Assembly: GCF_030010215.1 (NCBI RefSeq)
Contig: NZ_JASCRR010000016.1
Location: 20,752-84,751, forward strand
DNA from: Tianweitania sp. UT-5YL-CI-8
GTDB lineage: Bacteria; Pseudomonadota; Alphaproteobacteria; Rhizobiales; Rhizobiaceae
Length of the DNA: 64,000 nt
Direction of reading: 5' to 3'
The notes beneath the pieces were generated by a model. It worked only from the letters and a program-made list of their open reading frames with translations. It did no database searches and was not told where the DNA came from. A program made the position numbers and the translations under genes. Below, in pieces: positions 1 through 8,847 of the stretch (position 1 is its first letter; each line of letters begins with the position of its first letter).

Positions 1-2
1 AT

Positions 3-437
3 TATATCGAGATCGGCAAGAAGGAAGGCGCCAAGCTCGCCTTCGGCGGCGAGCGGCTGGAGCGCGATACGCCCGGCTTCTACCTGCAGCCCGCGCTGTT
101 CACCGAAGCGACCAACGAGATGCGTATCAGCCAGGAGGAAATCTTTGGACCGGTCGCCTCCGTCATCCGCGTCAAGGATTATGACGAGGCGCTTTCCGTG
201 GCCAACGACACGCCGTTCGGCCTGTCGGCGGGAATCGCCACCACAAGCCTGAAATACGCCACCCATTTCAAGCGCAATTCGGAGGCCGGCATGGTGATGG
301 TCAATCTGCCGACGGCGGGCGTCGATTTCCACGTGCCCTTCGGCGGCCGCAAGGCCTCGTCATTCGGCCCACGCGAACAGGGCCGCTACGCCGCCGAGTT
401 CTTCACCGTCGTGAAGACAGCCTACACGCTGCCGTAA
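3..437 (+). CDS. Aldehyde dehydrogenase, C-terminal part (gene starts before the window)
   Basis: An open frame enters from the left edge at base 3 and ends at a TAA at 435-437, giving about 144 residues. It matches the C-terminal third of NAD(P)-dependent aldehyde dehydrogenases: an EEIFGPV motif, then ANDTPFGLSAGI, and a conserved GGRKASSFGPREQG tail segment. Enzymes with this tail include 2-oxoglutarate semialdehyde dehydrogenase types that finish sugar-acid or hydroxyproline breakdown, but the substrate cannot be fixed from the fragment. The catalytic Cys and Glu lie upstream of the window. It converges on the pobA gene 33 bp away. Confidence 0.9.
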   Translation, partial: YIEIGKKEGAKLAFGGERLERDTPGFYLQPALFTEATNEMRISQEEIFGPVASVIRVKDYDEALSVANDTPFGLSAGIATTSLKYATHFKRNSEAGMVMVNLPTAGVDFHVPFGGRKASSFGPREQGRYAAEFFTVVKTAYTLP

Positions 438-470
438 GGCGAGAAGCAGCGCCGTTCCCCGACGCCGCCC

Positions 471-1640
471 TCAATACGGCAGGCCGGTGTAGTTTTCGGC
501 CATGACAGCCTGCGCGGAGGCCGAGCTCTCCAGAAAAGCGAGCTCGGTGTCTTGCATACGCCGCTCATAGGCGTTGTGTTCGGGAAAGCGATGCATCAGC
601 GTGGTCATCCACCATGAGAACCGCATCGCTTTCCACACTCGCGACAGCGCCTGCTCGGAGTAGCCATCAAGCCCTGAGCCGTCGCCGCTGCCGTAGAACA
701 GCTTCAGCGCCTCGGCCAGATAATGCACGTCCGAAACGGCCAGGTTCAGGCCCTTGGCCCCTGTCGGCGGCACGATATGAGCCGCGTCGCCGCATAGGAA
801 AAGCTTTCCCCATCGCATCGGCTCCGACACGAAGGAGCGCAGCGGCGCGATCGATTTTTCGATGGACGGGCCGGTGACGAGGCGTTCGGCAACATCCTCG
901 GGCAGGCGGCGCTTCAGCTCCTGCCAGAAGACGTCGTCCGACCAGTCTTCCACATGATCGGTCAGCGGCACCTGGATGTAATAGCGCGACAGGTTCGGGT
1001 TTCGCATCGAGGCCAGCGCGAACCCGCGCTCGTGGCTGGCATAGATCAGCTCATCGGCCAAGGGCGGCGTATGCGACAACACGCCGAGCCAGCCGAACGG
1101 GTAGACCTTTTCGAACTCGCGGCGCACCTTCTGCGGAATGGAAGGGCGGCTGACGCCATGAAAGCCGTCGCAGCCGGCGATGAAGTCGCAGTCCAACCGG
1201 AACGGTTTCCCATCATGCGCCCATGTCACGAAAGGCGTATCGCCGTCATGGCCATGCAGCGCCACCTCCTCGGCATCGTGAATGATGGTCGCGCCCATTG
1301 CATCCTGCGCCGCGTAGAGGTCGCGCGTCATCTCGGTCTGGCCGTAGATCATCACCCGGCGCCCGCAGGCATCACGAAAGTCGACCCGGAACATCCGGCC
1401 ATCATGGGCGAGATAACAGCCGTCATGCGGCATGCCTTCGCGGTCCATACGTTCGCCGATACCGATGCTGCGGAGCAGTTCCACCGTGCCCCATTCCAGC
1501 ACGCCGGCGCGAATGCGCGACAGCACGTAATCGCGTGATTTCCGCTCAAGGACCACAGTCGATATGCCGGCGCGGTTGAGAAGCTGGGATAACAGCAGGC
1601 CAGCCGGCCCGCCACCTACGATGGCAATCTGTGTCCGCAC
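471..1640 (-). CDS. pobA: 4-hydroxybenzoate 3-monooxygenase (PobA)
   Basis: This flavoprotein hydroxylates 4-hydroxybenzoate to protocatechuate with NADPH and O2, feeding the beta-ketoadipate pathway. Features seen: N-terminal FAD-binding GGGPAG just after the start, the DG motif in IAGCDGFHGVSR mid-protein, and the GD motif LCGDAAHIVPPTGAKG that contacts the FAD ribityl chain. A GTG at 1638-1640 is taken as start. It is preceded by GGAGGG six bases upstream and gives 389 residues, the usual PobA length; a longer ATG reading from 1742 would run into the divergent regulator. The gene is divergent from an AraC-type regulator with a 47-bp gap that must contain both promoters. Confidence 0.93.
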   Translation of the reverse strand: MRTQIAIVGGGPAGLLLSQLLNRAGISTVVLERKSRDYVLSRIRAGVLEWGTVELLRSIGIGERMDREGMPHDGCYLAHDGRMFRVDFRDACGRRVMIYGQTEMTRDLYAAQDAMGATIIHDAEEVALHGHDGDTPFVTWAHDGKPFRLDCDFIAGCDGFHGVSRPSIPQKVRREFEKVYPFGWLGVLSHTPPLADELIYASHERGFALASMRNPNLSRYYIQVPLTDHVEDWSDDVFWQELKRRLPEDVAERLVTGPSIEKSIAPLRSFVSEPMRWGKLFLCGDAAHIVPPTGAKGLNLAVSDVHYLAEALKLFYGSGDGSGLDGYSEQALSRVWKAMRFSWWMTTLMHRFPEHNAYERRMQDTELAFLESSASAQAVMAENYTGLPY

Positions 1641-1687
1641 GATGGACCCTCCGTCCAGAGAGGATAACGCGGCGGAGAATTCCGTGA

Positions 1688-2587
1688 ATGGACAAAGCCG
1701 TGTTGTTCCGGCACTTTTCGGACATGGTGCCCGAAATCTCACCGATCCCGTCCTACCAGCTCTATGGCGAAAAGCGCGGCTTTCCCGATGTGTTGCATAT
1801 AGAGCGTATCGTCGACCGGGCGGCGGGGCTCGACTGGAAGATCGGCCCGCACCGGCATCTCCACCTGCATCAACTGTTCCTGTTGCTGTCCGGCGAGATC
1901 ACGCTGTCGATCGACGGCGAAAGCCAGGCCGTTATGACGCCCGCTCTGCTCAACATCCCGCGCGGCTGTGTTCACGGCTTTCGGTTTTCAGCCGGCACCG
2001 AAGGCTATGTGCTGACGCTGCCGGTGGAGGAGTTTGGTGACCTGTTTGGCGAGGATAGCGAAACGGCCATGCCGGCCAGCCGCTTTTTCGTCGCTGTGCC
2101 CAGGACTGCTGCTCAGATGCTTTTCGCCGATCTCGCGCAGGAACACAGCGCGTCGCGGCCGTATCGCAAAACGCGGTTGCGCGCTTTGGCGATGCTGGTC
2201 TTGTGCAACGCCTTTTCCACCGCGGATCATGCGGACGATGACGCAATCCCACGCCCCGACCGCCGCGACCCGCGCATCGGGCGTTTCGAAGCGCTGATCG
2301 AAAAGCACCATAGGCAGCACTGGGCGGTTTCGGACTATGCCCGGGAGTTGGCAATGTCGCCGCGCCATCTCAGCCGGCTCTGCACCGCTCTCACCGGGCT
2401 TTCGGCCATGGCGCTCATCGAAGGCTACCGCATCCGCGAGGCCTGCCGGATGCTGGTCTATACCCGGATGTCAGTCTCAAGCGTGGCGTTTTCGCTCGGC
2501 TTCGACGAGGCGTCCTATTTCAGCCGCAGCTTCCAGCGCAATACTGGGCTGTCGCCCAGCGCCTACCGGGCGAGGTTCGAGGCTTAG
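1688..2587 (+). CDS. pobR: AraC-family regulator, probable PobR
   Basis: A 299-residue transcription factor. Residues 1-150 form a cupin-like sensor half (HRHLHLHQLFLLLSGE is a typical cupin strand with clustered His). Residues about 210-298 form the AraC double helix-turn-helix with the signature FDEASYFSRSFQRNTGLSPSAYR. It is transcribed away from pobA across a 47-bp gap, the arrangement of AraC-type PobR activators in rhizobia that switch on pobA when 4-hydroxybenzoate is present. The family is clear; the effector is inferred from position. The ATG at 1688 is the first in frame and keeps the whole sensor domain. Confidence 0.87.
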   Translation: MDKAVLFRHFSDMVPEISPIPSYQLYGEKRGFPDVLHIERIVDRAAGLDWKIGPHRHLHLHQLFLLLSGEITLSIDGESQAVMTPALLNIPRGCVHGFRFSAGTEGYVLTLPVEEFGDLFGEDSETAMPASRFFVAVPRTAAQMLFADLAQEHSASRPYRKTRLRALAMLVLCNAFSTADHADDDAIPRPDRRDPRIGRFEALIEKHHRQHWAVSDYARELAMSPRHLSRLCTALTGLSAMALIEGYRIREACRMLVYTRMSVSSVAFSLGFDEASYFSRSFQRNTGLSPSAYRARFEA

Positions 2588-2597
2588 CCGCAAACGG

Positions 2598-2981
2598 CTA
2601 TTCGCTGGACTTGCTCCAGCTAACCGTCTTGCACACCAGCCCTCCGATGACGCAGCCTTTCGTCGACAGGCTCGCGCCCGAGACGCTGATATCGATCTTG
2701 TAGTTCATGTTGCGCTTGGCATCGAAGGCGGTGCCGCTCAGCATGTCGCCGGATGGCTTGACGTCCATCACCAGCCTGTCGCCGACGGCCTCGCCGCCAC
2801 TGGTATCCTTGATCCAGAGATTGGTGGCGCAAAGATTGTTGCCGCAGGGAGCTATCCGCACCTTGGCGTTGCCGTCGCCGCGCATCCAGATGCCGTCGAC
2901 ATCAGGTTCGGCATGGGCGATTGACGTCGCGGCAACCAGGATGCCGAAAGCGACTGCAGTTCCGGACTTGAAAGCTTTCAT
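2598..2981 (-). CDS. DUF2147 exported small protein
   Basis: A 127-residue protein beginning at the ATG at 2979-2981, which has an AGAGAGG ribosome site and opens directly into a signal peptide (MKAFKSG, hydrophobic stretch, cleavage near AHA). The mature part resembles DUF2147: a DGIWMRGDG opening, paired cysteines in APCGNNLCATN, and a TKGCVIGGLVCKTVSW ending. Family members are small periplasmic beta-barrel-like proteins of unknown biochemical role, seen in stress or envelope contexts. A longer frame to 3041 adds a non-signal stretch and is less likely. It converges with pobR, 10 bp apart. Confidence 0.82.
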   Translation of the reverse strand: MKAFKSGTAVAFGILVAATSIAHAEPDVDGIWMRGDGNAKVRIAPCGNNLCATNLWIKDTSGGEAVGDRLVMDVKPSGDMLSGTAFDAKRNMNYKIDISVSGASLSTKGCVIGGLVCKTVSWSKSSE

Positions 2982-3160
2982 GACTGCCTCTCTGGGTGGG
3001 TCTGTCGCGAAGTCACGATCATCACGCGCCGCGAGTTTCATCCGCCTCCGAAAACAGACAAAACGGCCTGAGAGTTCCTCATACTGCGCAATGAACGATC
3101 GCAGGCGAAACCATTTCGCATCGCAGCCGTATAGAGAGAATAACAGCAGGAGCGGATGAG

Positions 3161-3565
3161 ATGAAAACCTTGGGAATCGCCTATGTCGCGACTGGACTGG
3201 TGTTTCTGGCGATAGACGCCGTATGGCTGTCGACCATGGCGAGCAGGCTCTACCGCCCGCTTCTCGGTGACATGCTGACCGATGGCTTTAACGTTGCGCC
3301 GGCGGTCCTATTCTATCTCATCTATATCGGCGGCATTCTGTTTTTTGCCTTATATCCCGCGCTGGGAACCGGACGCTGGCAGACGGCTGCCTTGAACGGC
3401 GCGGTGCTTGGTTTCGTTGCCTATGCCACCTACGACCTGACCAATCAGGCTACGCTGCGCAACTGGCCGACGATCATCACCGTAGCCGATCTGGCCTGGG
3501 GCACGTTGTTGACCGCCGCGTCTGCAACCGGCGGCTTTCTCATCACCCGCAAGCTGTTGGGATAA
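3161..3565 (+). CDS. DUF2177 inner-membrane protein
   Basis: A 134-residue protein with four predicted membrane segments, starting ATG at 3161. It has the DUF2177 features: an AIDAVWL segment after the first helix, YPAL between helices, and a YATYDLTNQATLRNWP motif. DUF2177 has no proven activity. In several proteobacteria it is found with DUF1295 and CFA-synthase-like genes, and those two families are present in the next operon here, converging on this gene with a 3-bp gap. A role in unusual membrane-lipid metabolism is therefore a reasonable inference, not shown by the sequence. Confidence 0.85.
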   Translation: MKTLGIAYVATGLVFLAIDAVWLSTMASRLYRPLLGDMLTDGFNVAPAVLFYLIYIGGILFFALYPALGTGRWQTAALNGAVLGFVAYATYDLTNQATLRNWPTIITVADLAWGTLLTAASATGGFLITRKLLG

Positions 3566-3568
3566 CCG

Positions 3569-4150
3569 TTATTTCGGTGGAACGTCGCTGCGCTCAGCGA
3601 TCATGTTCGATGCCAGAATACCGACCAACGCGGTGAGCATACCGACGCTGGTCGCATTCAACCTGATGAAAGAAGCGTATTCCTCGGCGGTGAAGCGGTG
3701 GAACGGCTCTCCGTAGCCACCATGCATCACCATGTAGACGGCGAGCGACAGTCCGGCCACCACGAAACTGTGCAGCCTCTCCCTGGGCCGAAAGACGACG
3801 AAAGCGATTAGCGCAATCGGCAGCAGGAACAGTTCCACGCCAGATTCGTCTCCGAACGCTTTCGCGCTCAGCATCGTGTTGCCGATGCCGGCGACCGGGA
3901 GCAACCCCCTGCCGGCTATCGTGTCGATCCGCGACACCATCGGTACCGCCAGGAAGAACGGCGTCGACAGGAATGTCCAATAGGCTGGTTCGAAATTCGG
4001 GCTGACGACCCAGTAGAGATAGAGCGGATAAAACGGCTGGTTGAAGACGACGACCAGCGCGATGGTGTTGGCCGCCCGGACCAGCGGGTCGGGATGGTAG
4101 GCATAGCGGCTGATCGGACCCCAGACGCGGCCTAGCAGGGCGGCGCTCAT
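3569..4150 (-). CDS. Hypothetical multi-pass membrane protein of the lipid operon
   Basis: A 193-residue protein whose ATG overlaps the stop of the upstream methyltransferase gene as ATGA. Longer readings to 4381 run inside that gene and are rejected. I see about five or six hydrophobic segments, for example ANTIALVVVFNQPFYPLYLYW, FFLAVPMV, ELFLLPIALIAFVVF, VVAGLSLAVYMVMHGGYG and VGMLTALVGILASN. I do not recognise a named family. Translational coupling implies it works with the CFA-like methyltransferase and DUF1295 protein, probably in the inner membrane. Confidence 0.72.
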   Translation of the reverse strand: MSAALLGRVWGPISRYAYHPDPLVRAANTIALVVVFNQPFYPLYLYWVVSPNFEPAYWTFLSTPFFLAVPMVSRIDTIAGRGLLPVAGIGNTMLSAKAFGDESGVELFLLPIALIAFVVFRPRERLHSFVVAGLSLAVYMVMHGGYGEPFHRFTAEEYASFIRLNATSVGMLTALVGILASNMIAERSDVPPK

Positions 4151-5184
4151 GAAGCGTTGACAGGAAGCAGGCGATAATGGCTGACGGCCCATTCCTCGCC
4201 GCCGGCATGACCGAAGAGCCCCGCTGTAGCCAGGAAAAACAGCCGCCAGCGCCGCCGCCACAAGGACGCATCCGCACCATAGACATCGCGTAGGATGCGA
4301 TCCGTGGCGTCGCGGTTGGCATCCATGTTCTTCAGCCAATCCTCGGCGGTGCGCTGGTAATGCGTGCCGTTCCAGCACCATTCCTTTTCTACGGAAAAGA
4401 GATCGGCGAATTGATGCGCCAGCCCGTGGCTGGGCATGATGCCCCCAGTGAAGAAATGCTGCGCAATCCAGTCGGACTTGTCGCGGTGGTCGAAGCGATA
4501 GCAGCGGTTGCGGTGGGTGAAGACATGCAGGAACAGCCGCCCATCCGCCTTGAGCCAGCGTCTCGCGCGTTCCAGTAAGGCACGCCAGTTGGCCATGTGC
4601 TCGAACATTTCGACCGAAACGATGCGGTCGAAGGCGCCTTCTGCCTCAAACGCGTTCATGTCGGCGGTGATGACCGTGACATTGCCGAAGCCTCGGTCGC
4701 GCGCCTGCTGCTCGATATGCAGCCGTTGCGGCGCCGAATTGGACACGGCGACGATCCGTGCATTCGGGAACCGCTCGGCCATGTAAAGCGTCAGCGATCC
4801 CCAACCGCAGCCCAGCTCCAGTATGGACTGGCCGTCGGCGAGGCCGGCATGCGCTACGGTGTCTTCCAGAGCAGCCACTTCGGCTTCGGCCAGCGTCTCA
4901 TTGCCATTGCGATACAGGCAGCATGAATATTTTCGCCGGGGGCCCAGCACCAGCCCGAAGAATTCGGGCGGCAACTCGTAATGCTGCTCGTTAGCGGCAT
5001 CGGTGTGTTCGGCGATGGGATAATGCTCCATGTCCCGCGCGAACGCGAAATCCGCATCGCCACCGGCCTCGTCGACCAGGCGCTGACGCGTCCGACCGAC
5101 AAGAAACTGGATGCCCTGACGCAGCACCGGATCGGGCAAGGGACTGCGTTCGACTAGATTGATGGCGGAGGCGATCAGGCTCAT
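4147..5184 (-). CDS. Cyclopropane-fatty-acid-synthase-like SAM methyltransferase
   Basis: A 345-residue enzyme of the CFA synthase superfamily, which transfers a methylene or methyl group from S-adenosylmethionine to double bonds of membrane phospholipid acyl chains. The SAM-binding motif ILELGCGWGSLTLYMAERFP is near residue 120 and is followed by VSVEMFEHM. The N-terminal part carries HYELPPEFF and GPRRKYSCCLY, as in the family. It is shorter than classic Cfa (about 380-400) and closer to the group that sits beside DUF1295 and related genes, some of which make methylated or furan fatty acids. ATGA overlaps couple it to both neighbours. The exact lipid product is unknown. Confidence 0.85.
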   Translation of the reverse strand: MSLIASAINLVERSPLPDPVLRQGIQFLVGRTRQRLVDEAGGDADFAFARDMEHYPIAEHTDAANEQHYELPPEFFGLVLGPRRKYSCCLYRNGNETLAEAEVAALEDTVAHAGLADGQSILELGCGWGSLTLYMAERFPNARIVAVSNSAPQRLHIEQQARDRGFGNVTVITADMNAFEAEGAFDRIVSVEMFEHMANWRALLERARRWLKADGRLFLHVFTHRNRCYRFDHRDKSDWIAQHFFTGGIMPSHGLAHQFADLFSVEKEWCWNGTHYQRTAEDWLKNMDANRDATDRILRDVYGADASLWRRRWRLFFLATAGLFGHAGGEEWAVSHYRLLPVNAS

Positions 5185-6080
5185 ATCGTGTTCTTTTGGC
5201 TTTGGCGGTTGGCGGGAGGACCGGGCCAGAACGCGTTGACGCGCGCCTGGTAGGCTCTGAATTTGTCACTTCTCGAGCGCAGCATATGCTCTTCGAGCGG
5301 TGGGATGCCGGAAGCATAGACGAGCAGCCAGTACATGAAGGCCGGCCCGGCCAAGGCCACCCAGCCCCACGGATAGCCGCCGGTAAACTCGATGGCGATC
5401 ACCGCATAGGCGACCCAGCCGAGCCACTGGAAGAAATAGTTGGGATGCCGCGAAATGGCCCACAATCCGACATCGCAGACCTCACCCTTGTGGGCAGGAT
5501 TCGAACGAAACTGCTTGAGCTGACGGTCGGCAAGCCCCTCTCCGACGACGGCGACGAGTAGCAGCGCGACACCGAACAAATCGCTCAGGCCGAGTTCCGG
5601 CGCGGGATTATGCGCCGCGGCGGCAATCGACAGCGTCAGCAGAAACGCCGCTGCCGCCTGGATCTGCAGGAACCAGAACAGCCGGCGCGGCGCTGCATCG
5701 CCCCATTCCTTCTGCAGATGCGCATAGCGCGGATCATCACCCCCGCCCAAGGTGCGCAGCAGGATGTGACCGCCAAGCCGCATCGCCCACAACACGGCCA
5801 TTGCAGCGACGAGCCATTGTCGTGCTGCGAGATCGGAAGCGCCACCCAATGGCATAAGGGCCGCGGTGGAACCCGCCGCACCCAGGGCGAACGACCAGAT
5901 CGCGTCGATCCAGCCCGACCGCCCCGTCCTGATCGCAATCGCCCAGGCGACCATCATCACGGCAGACAGACCTGCCCCAATGAGAACGATCAATATCCAA
6001 GCATCCAAAGATCGATCTCCGAAAGTCTGCGGTTTCTGCTGACTGAGATACGCGACCGATCCGGCATCGGTTTCACGCAT
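5181..6080 (-). CDS. DUF1295 membrane protein (steroid 5-alpha-reductase-like)
   Basis: First gene of a three-gene minus-strand operon. The 299-residue polytopic protein belongs to DUF1295/3-oxo-5-alpha-steroid 4-dehydrogenase-like proteins. The C-terminal region carries the conserved LWAISRHPNYFFQWLGWVAYA segment, followed by GPAFMYWLLVYASGIPPLEEHM. These are membrane NAD(P)H-type reductases or isoprenylcysteine-methyltransferase-fold proteins; the substrate is probably a lipid. The first about 30 residues are polar and the true start may lie nearer the first hydrophobic helix. Its stop overlaps the next ATG as ATGA. Confidence 0.85.
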   Translation of the reverse strand: MRETDAGSVAYLSQQKPQTFGDRSLDAWILIVLIGAGLSAVMMVAWAIAIRTGRSGWIDAIWSFALGAAGSTAALMPLGGASDLAARQWLVAAMAVLWAMRLGGHILLRTLGGGDDPRYAHLQKEWGDAAPRRLFWFLQIQAAAAFLLTLSIAAAAHNPAPELGLSDLFGVALLLVAVVGEGLADRQLKQFRSNPAHKGEVCDVGLWAISRHPNYFFQWLGWVAYAVIAIEFTGGYPWGWVALAGPAFMYWLLVYASGIPPLEEHMLRSRSDKFRAYQARVNAFWPGPPANRQSQKNTI

Positions 6081-6215
6081 ACGCGAATTTCAAACAATGG
6101 TGCGGCACTGATCCGGCCGTGTTGCCTTTTTGGCAATCGCTGATGCGAACATCGGCGCTTCTTTGCAACGCCACGGTTTGGCATAGTTCTACCAACGGCA
6201 ACGCTGGAGTGCGGC

Positions 6216-6539
6216 ATGGCCTATGTGGTGACGGAACCTTGTATCGATGTGAAGGACGGCGACTGCACGGATGTGTGCCCCGTCGACTGCATCTATGAAG
6301 GCGGCCGCACTTTCTACATCCACCCCGGGGAATGCGTAAACTGCGGCTTGTGCCTGTCCGTCTGCCCCGTCGACGCGATCATTTGGGACGAAGAGGCGAC
6401 ACCGCAGCAGGCGCCCTATATTGCCATCAACCGCGAGTTCTTCGAGGTCAGCGGCATAGGATCGCCCGGCGGCTGGGACAAGCGGCTGTCAACCGCCGCC
6501 GACCACCCCGCGGTGGCTCAATTTGAGAAGTCCGCGTGA
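6216..6539 (+). CDS. fdxA: 7Fe-type ferredoxin (FdxA-like)
   Basis: A 107-residue ferredoxin. The first cluster region has C9-x7-C-x3-CPVDC, the second ECVNCGLCLSVCPVD (CxxCxxCxxxCP). This is the [3Fe-4S][4Fe-4S] FdxA pattern with the usual C-terminal extension. It transfers low-potential electrons to a partner not identified here. The gene is immediately followed by a DapA-family aldolase gene: a GTGA overlap exists, but the aldolase more likely starts 23 bp further at an ATG with a strong ribosome site. Co-transcription suggests the ferredoxin serves the adjacent catabolic cluster, though FdxA is often a stand-alone housekeeping gene. Confidence 0.93.
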   Translation: MAYVVTEPCIDVKDGDCTDVCPVDCIYEGGRTFYIHPGECVNCGLCLSVCPVDAIIWDEEATPQQAPYIAINREFFEVSGIGSPGGWDKRLSTAADHPAVAQFEKSA

Positions 6540-6562
6540 ACGCGGCCGAATACGGAGGAAGC

Positions 6563-7462
6563 ATGCCCAACAAACTGTCCGGCGTCATAGCAGCTGTCCC
6601 CACGCCATTCGACGCACAGCGCAAGATCGATCTCGCAGCCTTCATCGAACATTGCAGCTGGTGCCTCGCCAATGGCTGCGACGGCTTGAACGTGCTGGGC
6701 ACGACCGGCGAGGCAAACTCGCTTTCAGTCGCGCAGCGCAAGTCTGTCATGGCAGAAGCCGCAAGCAAGCTGGACAAGAGCCGTCTGATGGTCGGCACCG
6801 GCACGCCCGATCTCGACACCACAGCGGAGCTGACGCGCTATGCGCACCAGCTCGGCTTTGCCGCAGCCCTCGTGCTGCCGCCCTATTACTACAAGCCGGT
6901 GTCCGACGACGGCCTGTTTGCCTGGTTCTCGGCGCTGGTGGAGATGACGGCTGACAGCCCCATCGGCATCTATCTCTACAATTTCCCGCAGCTCACCGGC
7001 ATCGAGTTCAGCCCGGCACTGGCCGAACGGCTTCTGCGCGCCTTCCCCGACCGTATCAAGGGCGCCAAGGACAGTTCGGGCAATCTCGACTATGCCGCCA
7101 AGCTGGCCCGGATCGGCGGCTTCGACGTGTTTCCGAGTAGCGAAGGCGCCTTGGGCAAGGCGAAAGCGGACAACTATGCCGGCTGCATTTCTGCTACCGT
7201 CAACATCGACCCGGCTTCATCAGCCGAACTGTTGAAGCGTCAGAACGACGCTGTCCTGCACAAGCAAGTGCTCGGCCTGCGCCAGTCGATCTCGGCCAAC
7301 CCGCTGATTCCGGCGATCAAATATCTCGTTGCGAAACGTACGGGAAATCCAGTCTGGCTCAATGTCACGCCGCCGCAACTGCCGATCGCGGACAAGGCTC
7401 ATGTCACGGCCCTCGACAGGATTGCAGAGGACTTGAAAGAGCGGCTTCACCAGCCGGCATAA
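6563..7462 (+). CDS. Dihydrodipicolinate synthase/N-acetylneuraminate lyase family aldolase
   Basis: A 299-residue class I aldolase. Seen: GTTGEANSLS (the pyruvate carboxylate-binding GTTGE), the Tyr in YLYNFPQLTG, and the Schiff-base Lys in IKGAKDSSGNLDY. Family reactions are condensation or cleavage of 2-oxo acids, or dehydration; members within catabolic clusters are usually not the lysine-pathway DapA. The ATG at 6563 is chosen because GGAGGAA sits four bases upstream; a GTG at 6536 overlapping the ferredoxin stop is possible. The 3' end overlaps the convergent amidohydrolase gene by 16 bp, suggesting a tightly packed catabolic locus. Confidence 0.87.
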   Translation: MPNKLSGVIAAVPTPFDAQRKIDLAAFIEHCSWCLANGCDGLNVLGTTGEANSLSVAQRKSVMAEAASKLDKSRLMVGTGTPDLDTTAELTRYAHQLGFAAALVLPPYYYKPVSDDGLFAWFSALVEMTADSPIGIYLYNFPQLTGIEFSPALAERLLRAFPDRIKGAKDSSGNLDYAAKLARIGGFDVFPSSEGALGKAKADNYAGCISATVNIDPASSAELLKRQNDAVLHKQVLGLRQSISANPLIPAIKYLVAKRTGNPVWLNVTPPQLPIADKAHVTALDRIAEDLKERLHQPA

Positions 7463-8847
7463 TAGGCGCGGGTGGCCTCGGCCAGGGCGCGGCTTCGTCC
7501 GCGTTCCTGTTGCAGGCGTGGCAAGTCCGCCCGCGCCTGATCCATCAGTTCGCGGCGGGCGGCCTCGAAATCGACGCTGACAAGCTTGCCGTTCGCCACG
7601 ATCTCGCGCTCCTCGACATACAGCGCACGCACATGACCCGCCGTCATGCGCACAAGCAGAACCTCTGCTTCGTCGACATCGCCGAACAGGCTGTCTTTGG
7701 TCAGGCCGGTATAGTCGATGACAACCTGATCGCGACCTTCGGGAGCGCCGACGATATGGGCCGCCGTCGAGGTGACGGCATTGAACAGGCCCTCGGCCGT
7801 AAAGCCTCGCGTCAGCTCGCGCCCGCCATGCAGGAGATAGGCAACCCGCATCTCGCGCCACAGATCTTGGTCGTCGTCCATGCCGGTCCCGTCGAGCCCG
7901 ATGCCGAACCACAGTCCGCGCGCCACCGCCTCTCTCAGCGGGGCAATGCCCGAACGCAGCCGCAGATTGGCCGAAGGGTTGGAGGCGAGCTGCACGCCGC
8001 GTTGGGCAAGCAGCTCATATTCATCTGGCCGCAGTTGGACACCATGCGCAACCGCCAGCCGGGGCGACAGAAAACCGATCTCGTCGAGATAGGTCACGAC
8101 GCCTTGCGGAAAGCGCCGGTCCAGCCAGTGCCGCTGCCTTGGGCTTTCAAGCAGGTGCATATGAATGCGCCGGTCGTTCAGGGCCGACGCCTCGGCGATG
8201 CGCTCCAGCAGGGCATTCGAACACCATTGCGGGCCGATCGGACCATACTGCACGGTCACCAGTGAATTGATATTCGCCGCTGCCACCGCATCCACCGCGG
8301 CGATCTGCGCCTCGACAGGAGCATAGCGCGGAATGGTCTGCGACAGGTCGCCCCAGTCAGCTTGGGACAGAAACGGCTTCAGCCGTTCCGGCCCTCCGTC
8401 ATAGGCCCAGGCGTCGAAATCGAGCATCGGGCAGGACAGGCCGAGCCTCATGCCGACATCGCCCGCGGCGCGGATCACCGCGAGCGCCTCGTCGACCATC
8501 CGGTCGACATTGAGCGAGTTGTGGCAGTGGATCGCGCCGGCAATGCCGCCCTTGGCCATCCGGCCGAAGGCGACCAGCGTCTCCAGATAGGGATCGGTGC
8601 GCGGCCTCAACCGCAGGCTTGGGATCCAGGCTTCGAGCGCATCGTCGATGCCGCCGAAATCCAGCGTGCGGACGCCATAGCCGTGGTCATGGGCATTGAA
8701 CGGTGCTGCCATCACCAAGTCGCCGGTTGCGGGCGCCACGGCGCCTTTCGGCAGCAGAGGTTGCAGGTCGGCAACGCGGTCGGCCTTCGAACGACCCGGC
8801 TGGTTCAACAGCCTGCCCGGTACGGTCTCATTTTCGAACGATGTCAT
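7447..8847 (-). CDS. Metal-dependent amidohydrolase (cytosine deaminase/TrzA-like)
   Basis: A 466-residue amidohydrolase-superfamily enzyme that hydrolyses C-N bonds in cyclic or linear amides or deaminates ring amines. Metal ligands are visible as HDH in APFNAHDHGYG, His in RIHMHLLES, His in LAVAHGVQL and Asp in FGIGLDGTGMDDD. The C-terminal DEAEVLLVRMTAGHVRALYVEEREIVANGKL closes the composite domain. It is the last gene of a long minus-strand operon: its start lies inside the 3' end of the LysR gene (20-bp overlap) and its end overlaps the convergent aldolase. The substrate is unknown. Confidence 0.86.
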   Translation of the reverse strand: MTSFENETVPGRLLNQPGRSKADRVADLQPLLPKGAVAPATGDLVMAAPFNAHDHGYGVRTLDFGGIDDALEAWIPSLRLRPRTDPYLETLVAFGRMAKGGIAGAIHCHNSLNVDRMVDEALAVIRAAGDVGMRLGLSCPMLDFDAWAYDGGPERLKPFLSQADWGDLSQTIPRYAPVEAQIAAVDAVAAANINSLVTVQYGPIGPQWCSNALLERIAEASALNDRRIHMHLLESPRQRHWLDRRFPQGVVTYLDEIGFLSPRLAVAHGVQLRPDEYELLAQRGVQLASNPSANLRLRSGIAPLREAVARGLWFGIGLDGTGMDDDQDLWREMRVAYLLHGGRELTRGFTAEGLFNAVTSTAAHIVGAPEGRDQVVIDYTGLTKDSLFGDVDEAEVLLVRMTAGHVRALYVEEREIVANGKLVSVDFEAARRELMDQARADLPRLQQERGRSRALAEATRAYYAGW

